Assembly: GCF_017329615.1 (NCBI RefSeq)
Contig: NZ_JAFMTW010000004.1
Location: forward strand, 1 to 64,000
Direction of reading: 5' to 3'
From: Alicyclobacillus suci
Lineage (GTDB): Bacteria > Bacillota > Bacilli > Alicyclobacillales > Alicyclobacillaceae
Length of the DNA stretch: 64,000 bases
This document shows, piece after piece, positions 9,858 to 19,187 of this stretch. The notes under the pieces were generated by a model, which searched no databases, was not told the origin of the DNA, and saw nothing but the letters and a program-made list of their open reading frames with translations. The position numbers and the translations under genes were made by a program. Position 1 is the first letter of the stretch. The number at the start of each line of letters is the position of its first letter.

Positions 9858-10117
9858 GAAAGGGCGACCTCCTTGAGTGTGTACGCGTACGTTTCCATGA
9901 CCGGGTTCGAAAGCACACGTTCACACATCTCCTCAACGCGCGTCTGTGCTTCGGACAGAGAGGCACTTTGAACTGTCAAGTGCATGTATTTGCCAATGCG
10001 CAAATCACTGGCCTCTGCATAACCTAATGTGTGTAAGGCTTGTTCTACAGCGTGCCCCTGTGGATCAAAAACGGATGGTTTGAGCCAGATGCGAACCTCA
10101 ACTTCGTACGTTTTCAC
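9854..10117 (-). CDS. purS: FGAM synthase, PurS subunit
   Basis: PurS is the small dimeric subunit that holds PurL and PurQ together. The 87-residue product has the typical pattern, starting with the beta strand YEVEVRIWLKPSVFDPQG and followed by the conserved segment AVEQALHTLGY. It lies between purC and purQ as in B. subtilis, with a four-base overlap to purQ. Confidence 0.95.
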   Translation of the reverse strand: MKTYEVEVRIWLKPSVFDPQGHAVEQALHTLGYAEASDLRIGKYMHLTVQSASLSEAQTRVEEMCERVLSNPVMETYAYTLKEVALS

Positions 10118-10173
10118 GTCGGTGACCCCTTTCGCGGTATGCGGTATGCGATGTGTGCTGTTTCACAAGTCTC

Positions 10174-10887
10174 TCAGAAAATGGCCGTGATGCGCGCGTA
10201 AACCTCTTGATACGCGTCTTCGACATTCCCCAAATCTTGACGGAATCTATCCTTGTCTAATTTTTTGCGCGTCTCCATATCCCACAAGCGACAAGTGTCA
10301 GGAGAAATTTCGTCGGCGAGGACGATATCCCCGTCGGTCGCCTTTCCGAACTCAAGCTTAAAATCCACCAGAATCAATTGACATGCCGCGAACTTGGCCT
10401 GTAGAAGCGCATTGATGCGAAGCGCCTGCGACCGAAGCACGTCTAGTTCCAATGCGGTGGCAAGGCCGAGGGCGAGGGCGTGATCGTCTGTAATCAGCGG
10501 GTCTCCCAATTCGTCGTTTTTAAGATAGAACTCGACGATGGGCCGAGGCAGCGGCGTGCTCTCCGGAACACCGAGCCGCTTCGAAAAACTCCCCGCGGCA
10601 AGGTTGCGAACGACGACTTCAATCGGGATGATGTCGACCTTTTTTACCAGCGTCTCGCGCGCTGAAATTTGTTCTATCAAATGCGTCGGTACGCCGTTCT
10701 CCGACAGGTAGGTAAACAAGAGGTTGCTCATCTGGTTGTTGATGGCGCCTTTGCCGACAATCTGCCCGCGTTTGACCCCGTTAAACGCCGTGGCGTCGTC
10801 CTTATAGATGACCTTCACCACATCAGCCTTATCCGTCGCGTAAACCTTCTTCGCCTTTCCTTCGTACAGCAGCGTCTCCACCGTCAT
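10174..10887 (-). CDS. purC: SAICAR synthetase
   Basis: PurC joins aspartate to CAIR with ATP. From the ATG at 10887 the protein has 237 residues and starts [19 protein letters not shown], matching the family; AGGGGAG lies 6 bases before it. An in-frame TTG at 10905 would overlap that ribosome binding site and is unlikely. The nucleotide-binding N-terminal half and the DFKLEFG and [11 protein letters not shown] segments are intact. Confidence 0.97.
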   Translation of the reverse strand: MTVETLLYEGKAKKVYATDKADVVKVIYKDDATAFNGVKRGQIVGKGAINNQMSNLLFTYLSENGVPTHLIEQISARETLVKKVDIIPIEVVVRNLAAGSFSKRLGVPESTPLPRPIVEFYLKNDELGDPLITDDHALALGLATALELDVLRSQALRINALLQAKFAACQLILVDFKLEFGKATDGDIVLADEISPDTCRLWDMETRKKLDKDRFRQDLGNVEDAYQEVYARITAIF

Positions 10888-10903
10888 CTCATCGCTCCCC
10901 TTC

Positions 10904-10933
10904 AATGTGAAAGCCAGGAATGTGAAAGCCAGG
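10904..10933. repeat. Tandem duplication of 15 bases before purC
   Basis: The unit AATGTGAAAGCCAGG occurs twice directly adjacent in the gap between purB and purC. It pushes the purC ribosome binding site further from the purB stop and adds nothing recognisable. It looks like a recent slippage duplication. Confidence 0.85.
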
Positions 10934-10941
10934 TTCGAGTA

Positions 10942-12234
10942 TTACAGGCCAAGTCGTTCAAAAATCGTATCCACGTGCTTGATGTGCCAACTCGGATCAA
11001 AACAATCATCAATCTCCGATGGTGACAAATAGGTTCGCACCGTTTCCGAACTCGCGACCAGCTGTTTGAACGACGTTCCTTCTTCCCACGCCTGCATCGC
11101 CAAAGGCTGAACCGTATCATAGGCGGCTTCACGCGACAGCCCCTTGTCAATCAAGGCCGTGAGCACCCGCTGCGAAAAGACGAGCCCATGTGTCCTATCC
11201 ATATTGCGGCGCATATTTTCCGGATAGACATGCAAATCTGTGAGAATGCGATTCATCCGATTGAGCAAGTAGTCGACCAGAATCGTGGCATCTGGCAAAA
11301 TCACGCGCTCGACGGACGAGTGGCTGATGTCGCGCTCGTGCCACAAGACGACATCCTCCAACGCCGGCACGACATACCCTCGCAATACGCGCGCCAGGCC
11401 GGAAATCTGCTCGCAGGAAACCGGGTTGCGCTTGTGCGGCATGGCGGACGAACCTTTCTGACCCTTGTAGAACGGTTCCTCCAATTCACGGACTTCCGAC
11501 TTTTGCAAACCGCGAATCTCCGTCGCAATTTTGTCGAGCGTCGTGCCAATCAACGACAACGTGAACATAAACTCCGCATGCCTGTCTCGCTGCAACGTCT
11601 GCGTACTGATAGGAGCCGGTTTCAACCCTAGCCGCGCACATACCTTCTCTTCAATGCGCGGGTCAACATTCGCATACGTGCCGACCGCCCCCGAGATCTT
11701 GCCATACCGCATGCGTTCACACGCGGCGTCAAACCGCTCGAGGTCGCGTGTCAGTTCGGCGTACCAAAGCGCCACCTTGAGGCCGAAAGTCGTCGGTTCC
11801 GCATGCACGCCGTGCGTACGCCCCATCATCACCGTGAACTTGTGCGCTTGCGCCAGCTTTTTCACCGTCGCCAACAACGTCTCCAAATCGTTTCGAATCA
11901 GTGCCATCGGCTCGAGCAATTGAGCGCAAAGCGCTGTATCGACGACGTCTGTAGAAGTCAAACCGTAGTGAACCCACTTTTTCTCCTCACCCAGTGACTC
12001 GGAAACAGCACGAGTAAAGGCGACCACGTCGTGGCGCGTCTCCCGCTCGATTTCGAGTACCCGGTCGACGTCGAACTTGGCATTCTGTCGAATCTTTTTG
12101 GCGTCTTCCGCCGGGATGACACCCAGTTCCGCCCATGCTTCCACCGCCAGAATTTCAACTTCGAGCCACCATTTCATTCGAGCTTCCAAAGTCCATAAGC
12201 GCGCCATTTCAGGTCTACTGTAGCGATCAATCAA
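10942..12234 (-). CDS. purB: Adenylosuccinate lyase
   Basis: PurB acts twice: it cleaves SAICAR to AICAR and adenylosuccinate to AMP, each time releasing fumarate. The 430-residue protein begins [14 protein letters not shown] and carries the fumarase/aspartase signature [10 protein letters not shown] in its central domain, plus the [10 protein letters not shown] segment of the active site. It uses a TTG start behind a GAGGAGG site. It is the first gene of the pur transcript, since a terminator and PurR boxes lie directly upstream. purE and purK, which precede purB in B. subtilis, are missing here. Confidence 0.97.
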   Translation of the reverse strand: MIDRYSRPEMARLWTLEARMKWWLEVEILAVEAWAELGVIPAEDAKKIRQNAKFDVDRVLEIERETRHDVVAFTRAVSESLGEEKKWVHYGLTSTDVVDTALCAQLLEPMALIRNDLETLLATVKKLAQAHKFTVMMGRTHGVHAEPTTFGLKVALWYAELTRDLERFDAACERMRYGKISGAVGTYANVDPRIEEKVCARLGLKPAPISTQTLQRDRHAEFMFTLSLIGTTLDKIATEIRGLQKSEVRELEEPFYKGQKGSSAMPHKRNPVSCEQISGLARVLRGYVVPALEDVVLWHERDISHSSVERVILPDATILVDYLLNRMNRILTDLHVYPENMRRNMDRTHGLVFSQRVLTALIDKGLSREAAYDTVQPLAMQAWEEGTSFKQLVASSETVRTYLSPSEIDDCFDPSWHIKHVDTIFERLGL

Positions 12235-12286
12235 AGTTGGTCCTCCTCTTTCTCACTTCACTCATATCCTAACACGAATCGCCCGG

Positions 12287-12328
12287 AATCCGAACATTAA
12301 TTTTAATTCCATATAAAACGTTCGGATT
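12287..12328 (-). promoter_or_regulatory. Pair of inverted PurBoxes (PurR operator) before purB
   Basis: AATCCGAACATT (12287-12298) and the inverted AACGTTCGGATT (12317-12328) both match the Bacillus PurBox consensus WWWCCGAACWWT. They are arranged head to head with 18 bases between them. Two such boxes form the known control site of PurR, whose repression is relieved by PRPP. A weak promoter candidate follows: TTCGGA overlapping the proximal box, 17 bases, then TAGGAT at 12264-12269, which would leave a very short leader before purB. Confidence 0.85.
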
Positions 12329-12345
12329 TCCTGGCGGATTCAGCG

Positions 12346-12391
12346 AAAAAGAATCGGCGCCTGCGGTATTCCCTCGCAAAACGCCGAATTC
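12346..12391 (-). terminator. Terminator between the permease gene and the pur operon
   Basis: On the minus strand GAATTCGGCG pairs with CGCCGATTC across a roughly 22-base loop and is followed by TTTTTC. It separates the guaA-permease transcript from the PurR-controlled purB promoter immediately downstream. Confidence 0.65.
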
Positions 12392-12399
12392 CCCCTCGC

Positions 12400-13812
12400 T
12401 TAGCTCACGTAGAACACGTAACGCCAAATCGCGAGAATGACGATGATGTACATTAGCCAGTGAATTTTCACGTGCTCGCGGCGGAAGATCATCTGAATCA
12501 ATCCGATGATGACAAACGATGCAAACCCAACCGCAATGCCATTGCTAATGCTATATGTCAGCGGCATCGCGATAATCGTCAAAAACGCCGGCAATGCGAT
12601 GCCGATGTTCTCCCACTCAATGTTGCGAACCGCGCCCATCATCAACACGCCGACGATGATCAGCGCCGGTGCCGTCGCCTGATCAGGAATGACCAACGCA
12701 ATCGGCGCCAAGATGAGGGCAATCCAGAACAAGATGCCTGTAGTGACGGCCGTCAAGCCCGTGCGGCCACCAGCGGCGACGCCGGAGCCACTCTCGACGA
12801 ACGCCGTAATGGTACTCGTCCCCAGCAACGCACCGATACTGACGCCAAACGCGTCGACCAACATGGCGCGGCCCAGCCGCTTGTGCCCTGTGTCGCCTTC
12901 CAACAGCCCAGCCTTGCTCGCCGTACCGACGAGCGTGCCAAACGTGTCGAACATCTCTACGAACGTAAACGTGAATAACGCGCTCACTAACCCGTAGTGC
13001 CAAATGCCGGTCAGACTGAGGGAGCCAACTTCCAGACCACTGAAGTTCGGCAACCACGATCCGTGCAGACCCGAGAGTGACGTAACGCCCATCGGGATAC
13101 CAATTAACGTCGTCACAATAATGCCGATAATCATGGCACCGGGGATACGCAGCGCCATTAATGCCCCTATCAACAGCACGCCAATCAACGTTAAATCGGT
13201 TTGTGGGCTGTGCAACGACCCTAAGTTCGGCTGCCAGCTGTAGTTATCGATGATGTCATTCGGCTTATAGGTCGCATTTTGGGCGCCCGTGAACGACATC
13301 GAGATAAGATCACCATCTTTAAAACCAATCATCGTGATAAACAGACCGATACCGACGGTGATAGCCGCCTTGAGTGAATCCGGCACCGCGACGACAAGCA
13401 TTTGCCGAATTCGAGTCAATGTCAAAATAATAAAGACAATACCAGAGATAAAGACAGCGCCCAGTGCGTCCTGCCACGGCATATGGCCTGGTCCGTGACC
13501 GTTTTGGGCCGCAATGACGGCAAAATATGCGTTCAACCCCATACCTGGCGCCAGCGCGATTGGGTAATTGACAAACAGGCCCATCAGCAATGTGACGAGG
13601 CCCGACGCGACACAAGTCGCGAAGAAGACCGCCCGCTCGTCCATCCCCGTGCCAGAGAGGATACTTGGATTCAAAAAGATGATGTATGCCATCGCCATGA
13701 ACGTCGTAATGCCCGCGACGATTTCACGACCGACGGTAGTGTTGTTCGCGCGAAGGCGGAACAGTCGTCCCAATACCCCTTGCTCTTCTATGTGCTCTTG
13801 ATGTACGGCCAA
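12400..13812 (-). CDS. pbuG: NCS2/AzgA-family purine permease
   Basis: This 470-residue membrane protein belongs to the AzgA-like branch of the NCS2 nucleobase permeases, proton symporters for hypoxanthine, guanine or adenine. It begins LFRLRANNTTVGREIVAGITTFMAMAYIIFLNPSIL, the family hallmark, and has about 12-14 hydrophobic helices with the conserved ALAPGMGLNAYF and FVEMFDTFGTLVG segments. It lies 38 bases behind guaA, as pbuG does in B. subtilis, and so is probably controlled by the same guanine riboswitch. The symbol follows family and synteny; the exact substrate is inferred. Confidence 0.9.
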   Translation of the reverse strand: MAVHQEHIEEQGVLGRLFRLRANNTTVGREIVAGITTFMAMAYIIFLNPSILSGTGMDERAVFFATCVASGLVTLLMGLFVNYPIALAPGMGLNAYFAVIAAQNGHGPGHMPWQDALGAVFISGIVFIILTLTRIRQMLVVAVPDSLKAAITVGIGLFITMIGFKDGDLISMSFTGAQNATYKPNDIIDNYSWQPNLGSLHSPQTDLTLIGVLLIGALMALRIPGAMIIGIIVTTLIGIPMGVTSLSGLHGSWLPNFSGLEVGSLSLTGIWHYGLVSALFTFTFVEMFDTFGTLVGTASKAGLLEGDTGHKRLGRAMLVDAFGVSIGALLGTSTITAFVESGSGVAAGGRTGLTAVTTGILFWIALILAPIALVIPDQATAPALIIVGVLMMGAVRNIEWENIGIALPAFLTIIAMPLTYSISNGIAVGFASFVIIGLIQMIFRREHVKIHWLMYIIVILAIWRYVFYVS

Positions 13813-13850
13813 GAAACTTTGCCTCCCCTAACGGATCCCCCGTGGTCTCT

Positions 13851-15389
13851 TTATTCCCACTCAATGGTGGCTGGTGGCTTCGACGTAATGTCGTACACTA
13901 CGCGATTGATGCCGTCCACTTCGTTGACGATGCGCGTGGAGATGCGCGCCAGAACGTCCCAAGGGATGCGGGCGAAATCCGCTGTCATGCCCTCCTGCGA
14001 TACCACAGCCCGAATGGCAAGCGTAAATGCGTACGTCCGCTCGTCACCCATGACGCCGACAGTTTGATTGCTCGTCAACACCGTGAAGTACTGCCAAATT
14101 TCGCGATTTAACCCAGCTTGCGCAATTTCCTGGCGCAGAATGTAATCGGACTCGCGGACAATGGCGAGTTTCTCTTCTGTGATGTCCCCCATCACCCGAA
14201 TGGCGAGTCCCGGACCAGGAAACGGCTGGCGCCAGACCAATTCACTCGGAAGTCCCAGCTCTTCACCAAGTCGCCGCACTTCATCCTTAAACAGTTCCTT
14301 AAGCGGCTCGATAATCTCGAACTGCACATCCTCAGGCAATCCGCCGACGTTGTGATGCGACTTGATGGTCGCAGCCGTCTTCGTTCCGCTCTCGACGATG
14401 TCCGTATACAGCGTGCCCTGCACAAGGTAAGCAAAGGGGCCCAGTCTGTCGGATTCCGCTTCAAATACGCGGATAAACTCTTCGCCGATGATCTTCCGCT
14501 TGCGCTCGGGATCAGACACGCCGCACAACTTACCAAGAAATCGTCCAGATGCGTCAACCCGCACGACGTCAATCCCCAACTGCCCACCTAGATTTTCCAT
14601 CACCGCATCCGATTCGCCTTTGCGCAGGAGGCCGTGATCGACAAAGACAGCCGTGAGCTGGCGGCCGATTGCGCGATGGACGAGGGCGGCCGCCACGGAG
14701 GAATCGACCCCACCAGACAGCGCGCACAACACGCGTTTGTCGCCAACCGCTTCGCGAATCTTGTCCACCGATTCACGAATCAGGTTTTGCATGGTCCAAT
14801 CGCCTTTGCAACCGCAGATGTCAAAGACGAACTGGCGCAGTTGATCCATGCCATGAACACTGTGATGTACTTCCGGGTGGTACTGCACCGCGTAAACAGC
14901 TTTGTCCGGCGCGCTCATCGCTGAAATTGTGCCGCTGGTGGTTTTGGCATCCAGCTGAAACCCTTTTGGCACATGCGTGACGACGTCGCTGTGGCTCATC
15001 CACACTGGCTGCAGTGTGGGCTGTCCCGCGAACAACTTGGAAGCGCCCGGTTGAATTTCCAAGTCTGCGCGTCCGTACTCACGAACTGCACCACGGGCGA
15101 CATCGGCGTGAAAGGTGTGCGCAATCAACTGCATCCCATAACAAATGCCGAGAACGGGGACACCCAACTCGAAAATCGCTGGGTCTACCTTCGGCGCATC
15201 CTCCGCAAAAACGCTCTTCGGGCCACCGGAGAAGATGATTCCCTTGAGGTTTTTGGCACGCAGTTCGCTAACGGACACATCGTGCGGTAGCAGTTCGGAA
15301 AATACGTTGAGTTCGCGGATTCGTCGCGCGATAAGCTGGTTGTACTGGCCGCCGAAATCAAGGACGACGACGACTTCATGCTGTGACAT
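13851..15389 (-). CDS. guaA: GMP synthase (glutamine-hydrolysing)
   Basis: GuaA aminates XMP to GMP with glutamine and ATP. The 512-residue protein has an N-terminal class I amidotransferase domain with Cys83 in GICYGMQL and the histidine-glutamate pair in QYHPEVHHS, an ATP pyrophosphatase domain with the P-loop SGGVDSS near residue 225, and the C-terminal dimerisation domain ending in PPATIEWE. The start has an AAAGGGAAG site. A guanine riboswitch with a terminator lies in its leader, so end-product guanine should shut it off. Confidence 0.98.
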   Translation of the reverse strand: MSQHEVVVVLDFGGQYNQLIARRIRELNVFSELLPHDVSVSELRAKNLKGIIFSGGPKSVFAEDAPKVDPAIFELGVPVLGICYGMQLIAHTFHADVARGAVREYGRADLEIQPGASKLFAGQPTLQPVWMSHSDVVTHVPKGFQLDAKTTSGTISAMSAPDKAVYAVQYHPEVHHSVHGMDQLRQFVFDICGCKGDWTMQNLIRESVDKIREAVGDKRVLCALSGGVDSSVAAALVHRAIGRQLTAVFVDHGLLRKGESDAVMENLGGQLGIDVVRVDASGRFLGKLCGVSDPERKRKIIGEEFIRVFEAESDRLGPFAYLVQGTLYTDIVESGTKTAATIKSHHNVGGLPEDVQFEIIEPLKELFKDEVRRLGEELGLPSELVWRQPFPGPGLAIRVMGDITEEKLAIVRESDYILRQEIAQAGLNREIWQYFTVLTSNQTVGVMGDERTYAFTLAIRAVVSQEGMTADFARIPWDVLARISTRIVNEVDGINRVVYDITSKPPATIEWE

Positions 15390-15469
15390 GCTGGCACTTC
15401 CCTTTCTATTTTGAGGTCCAACCCACGTTGGAACCCCCTTGAGGTGGTTATTTAATGTTCAACTGCAAC

Positions 15470-15557
15470 AAAAAAGGCCGCCCTCGTGGTCTGTTTTCCT
15501 AGGTTGCCCATAGGGTTCCCAGAAAAATGGAAAAACAGATACGAAGGTCGGCCTTTT
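15470..15557 (-). terminator. Riboswitch-controlled terminator before guaA
   Basis: On the minus strand a long imperfect hairpin pairs GGCCGACC...CTGTTTTTCC with GGAAAACAG...GGGCGGCC and is followed by six T residues. The 5' arm contains CCGACCTTCGTA, which is also complementary to the 3' strand of the aptamer P1 stem (TACGAGGTCGG). The two pairings exclude each other, which is the classical antiterminator/terminator switch. Confidence 0.8.
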
Positions 15558-15642
15558 CGCAAACGACGGCCACAACCAGGCAGCAATAGAAAAGCTGCCG
15601 AGCTCGCTGGACGCAGCTTGGCGCAATTGATAATGAAAAACC

Positions 15643-15716
15643 GACCTCGTAGTCAGGCAATTTAAGGTTGCCCGGTAGAGACTGCCAGGCCATATCCCCG
15701 GCATTATACGAGTCTC
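15643..15716 (-). promoter_or_regulatory. Guanine riboswitch aptamer in the guaA leader
   Basis: On the minus strand the three-way junction of the purine riboswitch is complete. P1 is CTCGTA/TACGAG (15707-15712 with 15646-15651), P2 is GCCGGG/CCTGGC with loop GATATGG, and P3 is GGGCAA/TTGCCT with loop CCTTAAA; the conserved TATAAT, GTCTCTACC and GACTA bases are present. The residue that pairs with the ligand (equivalent to position 74 of the xpt aptamer; plus-strand G at 15652) is C, which specifies guanine rather than adenine. The downstream terminator indicates an off-switch controlling guaA and the permease. Confidence 0.95.
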
Positions 15717-15733
15717 CAAATTACGCACTCATT

Positions 15734-17971
15734 CTACCTGTGCGGCTCTATGTCGTCAATTGGAGATTTGTGTCGGCTTTTCGACTGATAGAGTAGACGC
15801 AGCCATTTCATACTCGTCTGTTGCATGGTCGCCGCATCCAACCCACTAATTTCCCCGCCCCCATACAACACGCGTTCAACGGTCTGCACGAAGGTCTGAT
15901 ATTCTTCCTCTGCAATGCCAACGCGCGCGGCAAACGGCCACAACTCCCGGACGGTCAGCGACTGCTTCAACTGGTACCTGCGACGCAGAGCGCGCAGCAA
16001 AAGGGCGTATACGCGAGCAAAGGTTCGCAACGGGTCACGCCCCCACTGACGCTCCAACCGCGCATACAACATCCGGCGCCGCCAAACCATCAGGACGACG
16101 GCTGCGGCGACCCCCACGCCTACAGCCACCCACAGCGCGACGCGCCCCACAACGATGACGATACGCAACCCATTGCCACCTTGACCGCCTTGCTGAACAT
16201 CCGGCTGCTCCGGGTGCTGGGGCGGCACCTGAGGCTTGGCAGGCGTCGGTGCCGAGGTCGACGAATCTGGTGTTGTACTTCCTGCATCCTTCGGGGCGGC
16301 GAAGGGCATCTGAAAGTTCGGTGTCGGGTCAAACGGAATCCAACCGTACGTGGGAAAATACACCTCTACCCAAGAATGCGCATCATCGTTGGTAATAGTG
16401 TAGCTGTTGAGGTTCGCCGATGAATTCCCGTAATCTGGGGTCCCTGCAGCATATCCAGTCACCCAGCGCGTCGGCACGCCCAGCGTGCGCAACATCACGG
16501 CCAGCGCGGAGGAGAAGTTGTTGCAATACCCGACCTTACTCTGAAAGAGAAATTGTGCCACGTAATCCTGGTGTGGCCCGGGTACAGGCACACCGGAGGT
16601 CTGATAAGTATAGTTGTCCTGCAAGTACTCCATCAGCGCAGAAACCGCCGCATACTCTGTCTTGGCACCGGCCTGTGCAACAACCTGTTGCGCCAAAGTC
16701 TTCACGTCAGTTGGAAGGCTAGCGGGCAACTCCAAGTCGGCGTCCTGAATGTTTCGTGGCGCCTGCGACGCGACGCGGGCAACAGACGTCGTATCCTTCG
16801 CTAGTTCCTCGTACGGTGCCCGCAATTCCTCTACCTTGACCTGATAGGTTTGCCCTTTGCGCAGCTTTGGCGCATGAATGTTACCCTGTACATGATCGAC
16901 AGAAAATGCTCCATGGTAGGCGCCAGGCAGGCTTAGCACATTGTCGATACGATATCCTCCGAAGAGATCGCTCGTATCGACGCTATCCGATTGGACGGTG
17001 ATTGTCTCATCAAAAGAGACCGTCGGCAGGTCGTGAAACGTATAACCCTCAACGCCTGAAATCTTTTGCCCAACCGTCTGCTCGGCCATTTGGGCATCGG
17101 TCAGCGGCGCATAGGACACCCACCCCTTCCCGGTATAATCGGTCAGCGTCTGCCCTCTTAAGTAAGTCGGGTACGGACTTTCTACGGCGAGAACCGGTGT
17201 GTTATTTGTGACAAACGATCCGCCCAGATGACTGTTATCCAGTTGGTAACCAATCGTCTGCACGCCAGTGCCGCCACCGGATGCGGTACGGTGAAACGGA
17301 TTGGGCCACACTGCGGGAGATTTTGGTGTCGTGAACCCGACCAACAGACAAAGTGCCAAAAGCCCGAGAACGGGCGTGTAAAAGCGAATGTCGACCCGTG
17401 ACTTGTCCGCGGCAAACGCACGCACGCGCCGCAGTTGGTTTAATCCCAAAATGGCCAAAAAAATTATGGAAACCACGACGAGGGCGACATTCGGATGAAC
17501 GTTCGTATTGCCGTCAATCGCCCCCAACACGACAAGGGCGAGCACATTGTAAAACATCCATAGGCGCAATCGATAACTGGCATAAGTGACCAGCCAAAAG
17601 ACGACAGCGAGGCCACAGACAAACAAACAGGTCTGTAGGGGATCTTGCAGACCACCGCCGCGGACTGCCGCCACTGCCTGACGAACGAGAATCGCTGGCA
17701 TGTGAATCAGCGAAAACCCTAGCGAATCCTCATCTGGGCGCCAAAAATAAACCACGTATCCGTAACAGGCGATGAGCGCACCGAGCACGTGCGCCCACCA
17801 GCGATGGACGATGGCGGCCGCCACAAAGACGAGCAGTGGAAAAAGAAACGTCTTCGGGCCGTTCAGCAAGCCCAAGTTCGCCACAGGTCCAAAAAAACTT
17901 TCCAACCAGACTGCACACAAGAGTGCGTGAACGGTCCGTTCGATGGTTTTAGTGTGACGAAACCGTCGCAC
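15734..17971 (-). CDS. Membrane-anchored transglutaminase-like protein (TgpA/YebA type)
   Basis: The 745-residue protein has about six N-terminal membrane helices (residues 1-210), an external region, a transglutaminase-like core near residues 420-560 and one further helix near 620, with a cytoplasmic tail. The catalytic triad is visible: cysteine in GYCNNFSSALAVMLR, histidine in NDDAHSWVEVYFP and aspartate in WIPFDPTP. The GTG at 17971 is preferred because AGAGGAGGTG lies 8 bases upstream; an ATG at 18013 has no such site. It overlaps the DUF58 gene by 23 bases. MoxR-DUF58-transglutaminase operons occur widely and stand before guaA in B. subtilis as here, but the substrate is unknown. Confidence 0.88.
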   Translation of the reverse strand: MRRFRHTKTIERTVHALLCAVWLESFFGPVANLGLLNGPKTFLFPLLVFVAAAIVHRWWAHVLGALIACYGYVVYFWRPDEDSLGFSLIHMPAILVRQAVAAVRGGGLQDPLQTCLFVCGLAVVFWLVTYASYRLRLWMFYNVLALVVLGAIDGNTNVHPNVALVVVSIIFLAILGLNQLRRVRAFAADKSRVDIRFYTPVLGLLALCLLVGFTTPKSPAVWPNPFHRTASGGGTGVQTIGYQLDNSHLGGSFVTNNTPVLAVESPYPTYLRGQTLTDYTGKGWVSYAPLTDAQMAEQTVGQKISGVEGYTFHDLPTVSFDETITVQSDSVDTSDLFGGYRIDNVLSLPGAYHGAFSVDHVQGNIHAPKLRKGQTYQVKVEELRAPYEELAKDTTSVARVASQAPRNIQDADLELPASLPTDVKTLAQQVVAQAGAKTEYAAVSALMEYLQDNYTYQTSGVPVPGPHQDYVAQFLFQSKVGYCNNFSSALAVMLRTLGVPTRWVTGYAAGTPDYGNSSANLNSYTITNDDAHSWVEVYFPTYGWIPFDPTPNFQMPFAAPKDAGSTTPDSSTSAPTPAKPQVPPQHPEQPDVQQGGQGGNGLRIVIVVGRVALWVAVGVGVAAAVVLMVWRRRMLYARLERQWGRDPLRTFARVYALLLRALRRRYQLKQSLTVRELWPFAARVGIAEEEYQTFVQTVERVLYGGGEISGLDAATMQQTSMKWLRLLYQSKSRHKSPIDDIEPHR

Positions 17972-19187
17972 CAGACACACCTCCTCTGCGCAAGAAGGAC
18001 AGTTGATCGACATTGCGGATGAGATATACTGGTATGCCAGCCGCCGACAACCGTTCGTACCCCAGACGCTTGGCGTCTGTCAGCCGCTCTTCCGTCACGG
18101 GCACAAACAATTGCACGCGCCCCTGTCGCATGAGGTGCGAAAGGGCTACCGCCATCGGCTGATCAAGCCTCGGCGAAACGACCACGAACAGGGTGCCCCG
18201 GTTGGCATCGTCGGCGATGCGCTGCAGAAACGACAAAATATCGCGCGGACTTTGCGGCTGCATCGCTGCGAGCGCCTCCAGACAGCGTGCGAGCAGCGCG
18301 CCGTCGAGACCCGCCGGAAAAGACAGGTACGCATCTGCCGGGACGACCATGCCGAACTTACGATGATTGTCATACGCATTGCGAATGAGGGAAGCGGTTA
18401 TCGACATCGCGACATCGAACTTAAGCGAGCCGTGCGCATCCCCCGTATACGATGCCGTCGTGTTGTCCGGAATAAACATAAACTCCGAGGTCACATGTTG
18501 CTCAAATTCCTTGGCCAACAACATGCCGCGTCTCGCGGTCATCGGCCAGTGGATTCGGTTCAACTTATCGCCGCGCACAAACTCGCGAACGCCAATGACG
18601 TTGCTGGACTCCTCACTCCTGCGGTGGGTCGGCTGGCGTTCGCCATACTCATCGGGTGCCGTGCCGGCCCAACCGCGCACAGGCACGACTTTCGGGTAGA
18701 CAATGATGCGCTCTGGTTGCGCAAATGTGCGATGTACGCGTACAAAACCGAGCAAATCCCCCGTTTCCACCGTCATCTCCATCAATTCATAGACGCCACG
18801 CGGAAGCTGGTAAACGGTATACCCGTAGTCGATGGCACGCCGCCAAAGCGGTACGTGAATCCGGTCGAGACCCGATGTCTGAAACAACCAGCGATACGGC
18901 AGTTGCTCATGAATGCGCAACCAAAATAGCGGCCACATCGCCTGTCGCTCCACCAATACACGAACTTGTAAACTCTGTCCTGCTGTCAACCGATGCGCCG
19001 ATACGTGCCTTTGAACCCGCATCCCCACCAGCGACGCTGAAAGGGTCAACCACTCGTATGCCGCCAGGGCCAAACAGAAGTAAAACAAAAACCAAGCGAA
19101 AAAACCGCCTGTGACCATCCCAAAGTAAAAGAGGCCCCCCATTACGAGAACCGTCATGAGTGCAGTGAGACCCACGCGCACGCGCAT
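17949..19187 (-). CDS. DUF58 domain-containing membrane protein
   Basis: The 412-residue protein has two N-terminal membrane helices (residues 5-50) and a DUF58 domain around residues 200-280 with the characteristic segment RIHWPMTARRGMLLAKEFE. The C-terminal part resembles a von Willebrand A-like fold, as is usual for DUF58. It is encoded between the MoxR ATPase (stop and start overlap as TGATG) and the transglutaminase gene, the standard arrangement. In known cases MoxR ATPases act as chaperones for such partners; the role here is inferred only from that context. Confidence 0.88.
   Translation of the reverse strand: MRVRVGLTALMTVLVMGGLFYFGMVTGGFFAWFLFYFCLALAAYEWLTLSASLVGMRVQRHVSAHRLTAGQSLQVRVLVERQAMWPLFWLRIHEQLPYRWLFQTSGLDRIHVPLWRRAIDYGYTVYQLPRGVYELMEMTVETGDLLGFVRVHRTFAQPERIIVYPKVVPVRGWAGTAPDEYGERQPTHRRSEESSNVIGVREFVRGDKLNRIHWPMTARRGMLLAKEFEQHVTSEFMFIPDNTTASYTGDAHGSLKFDVAMSITASLIRNAYDNHRKFGMVVPADAYLSFPAGLDGALLARCLEALAAMQPQSPRDILSFLQRIADDANRGTLFVVVSPRLDQPMAVALSHLMRQGRVQLFVPVTEERLTDAKRLGYERLSAAGIPVYLIRNVDQLSFLRRGGVSGATVSSH

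Noticed and set aside
12235..12286. A purine riboswitch in front of purB
   Set aside because: The leader is too short and lacks the conserved junction bases; only PurBoxes are present.
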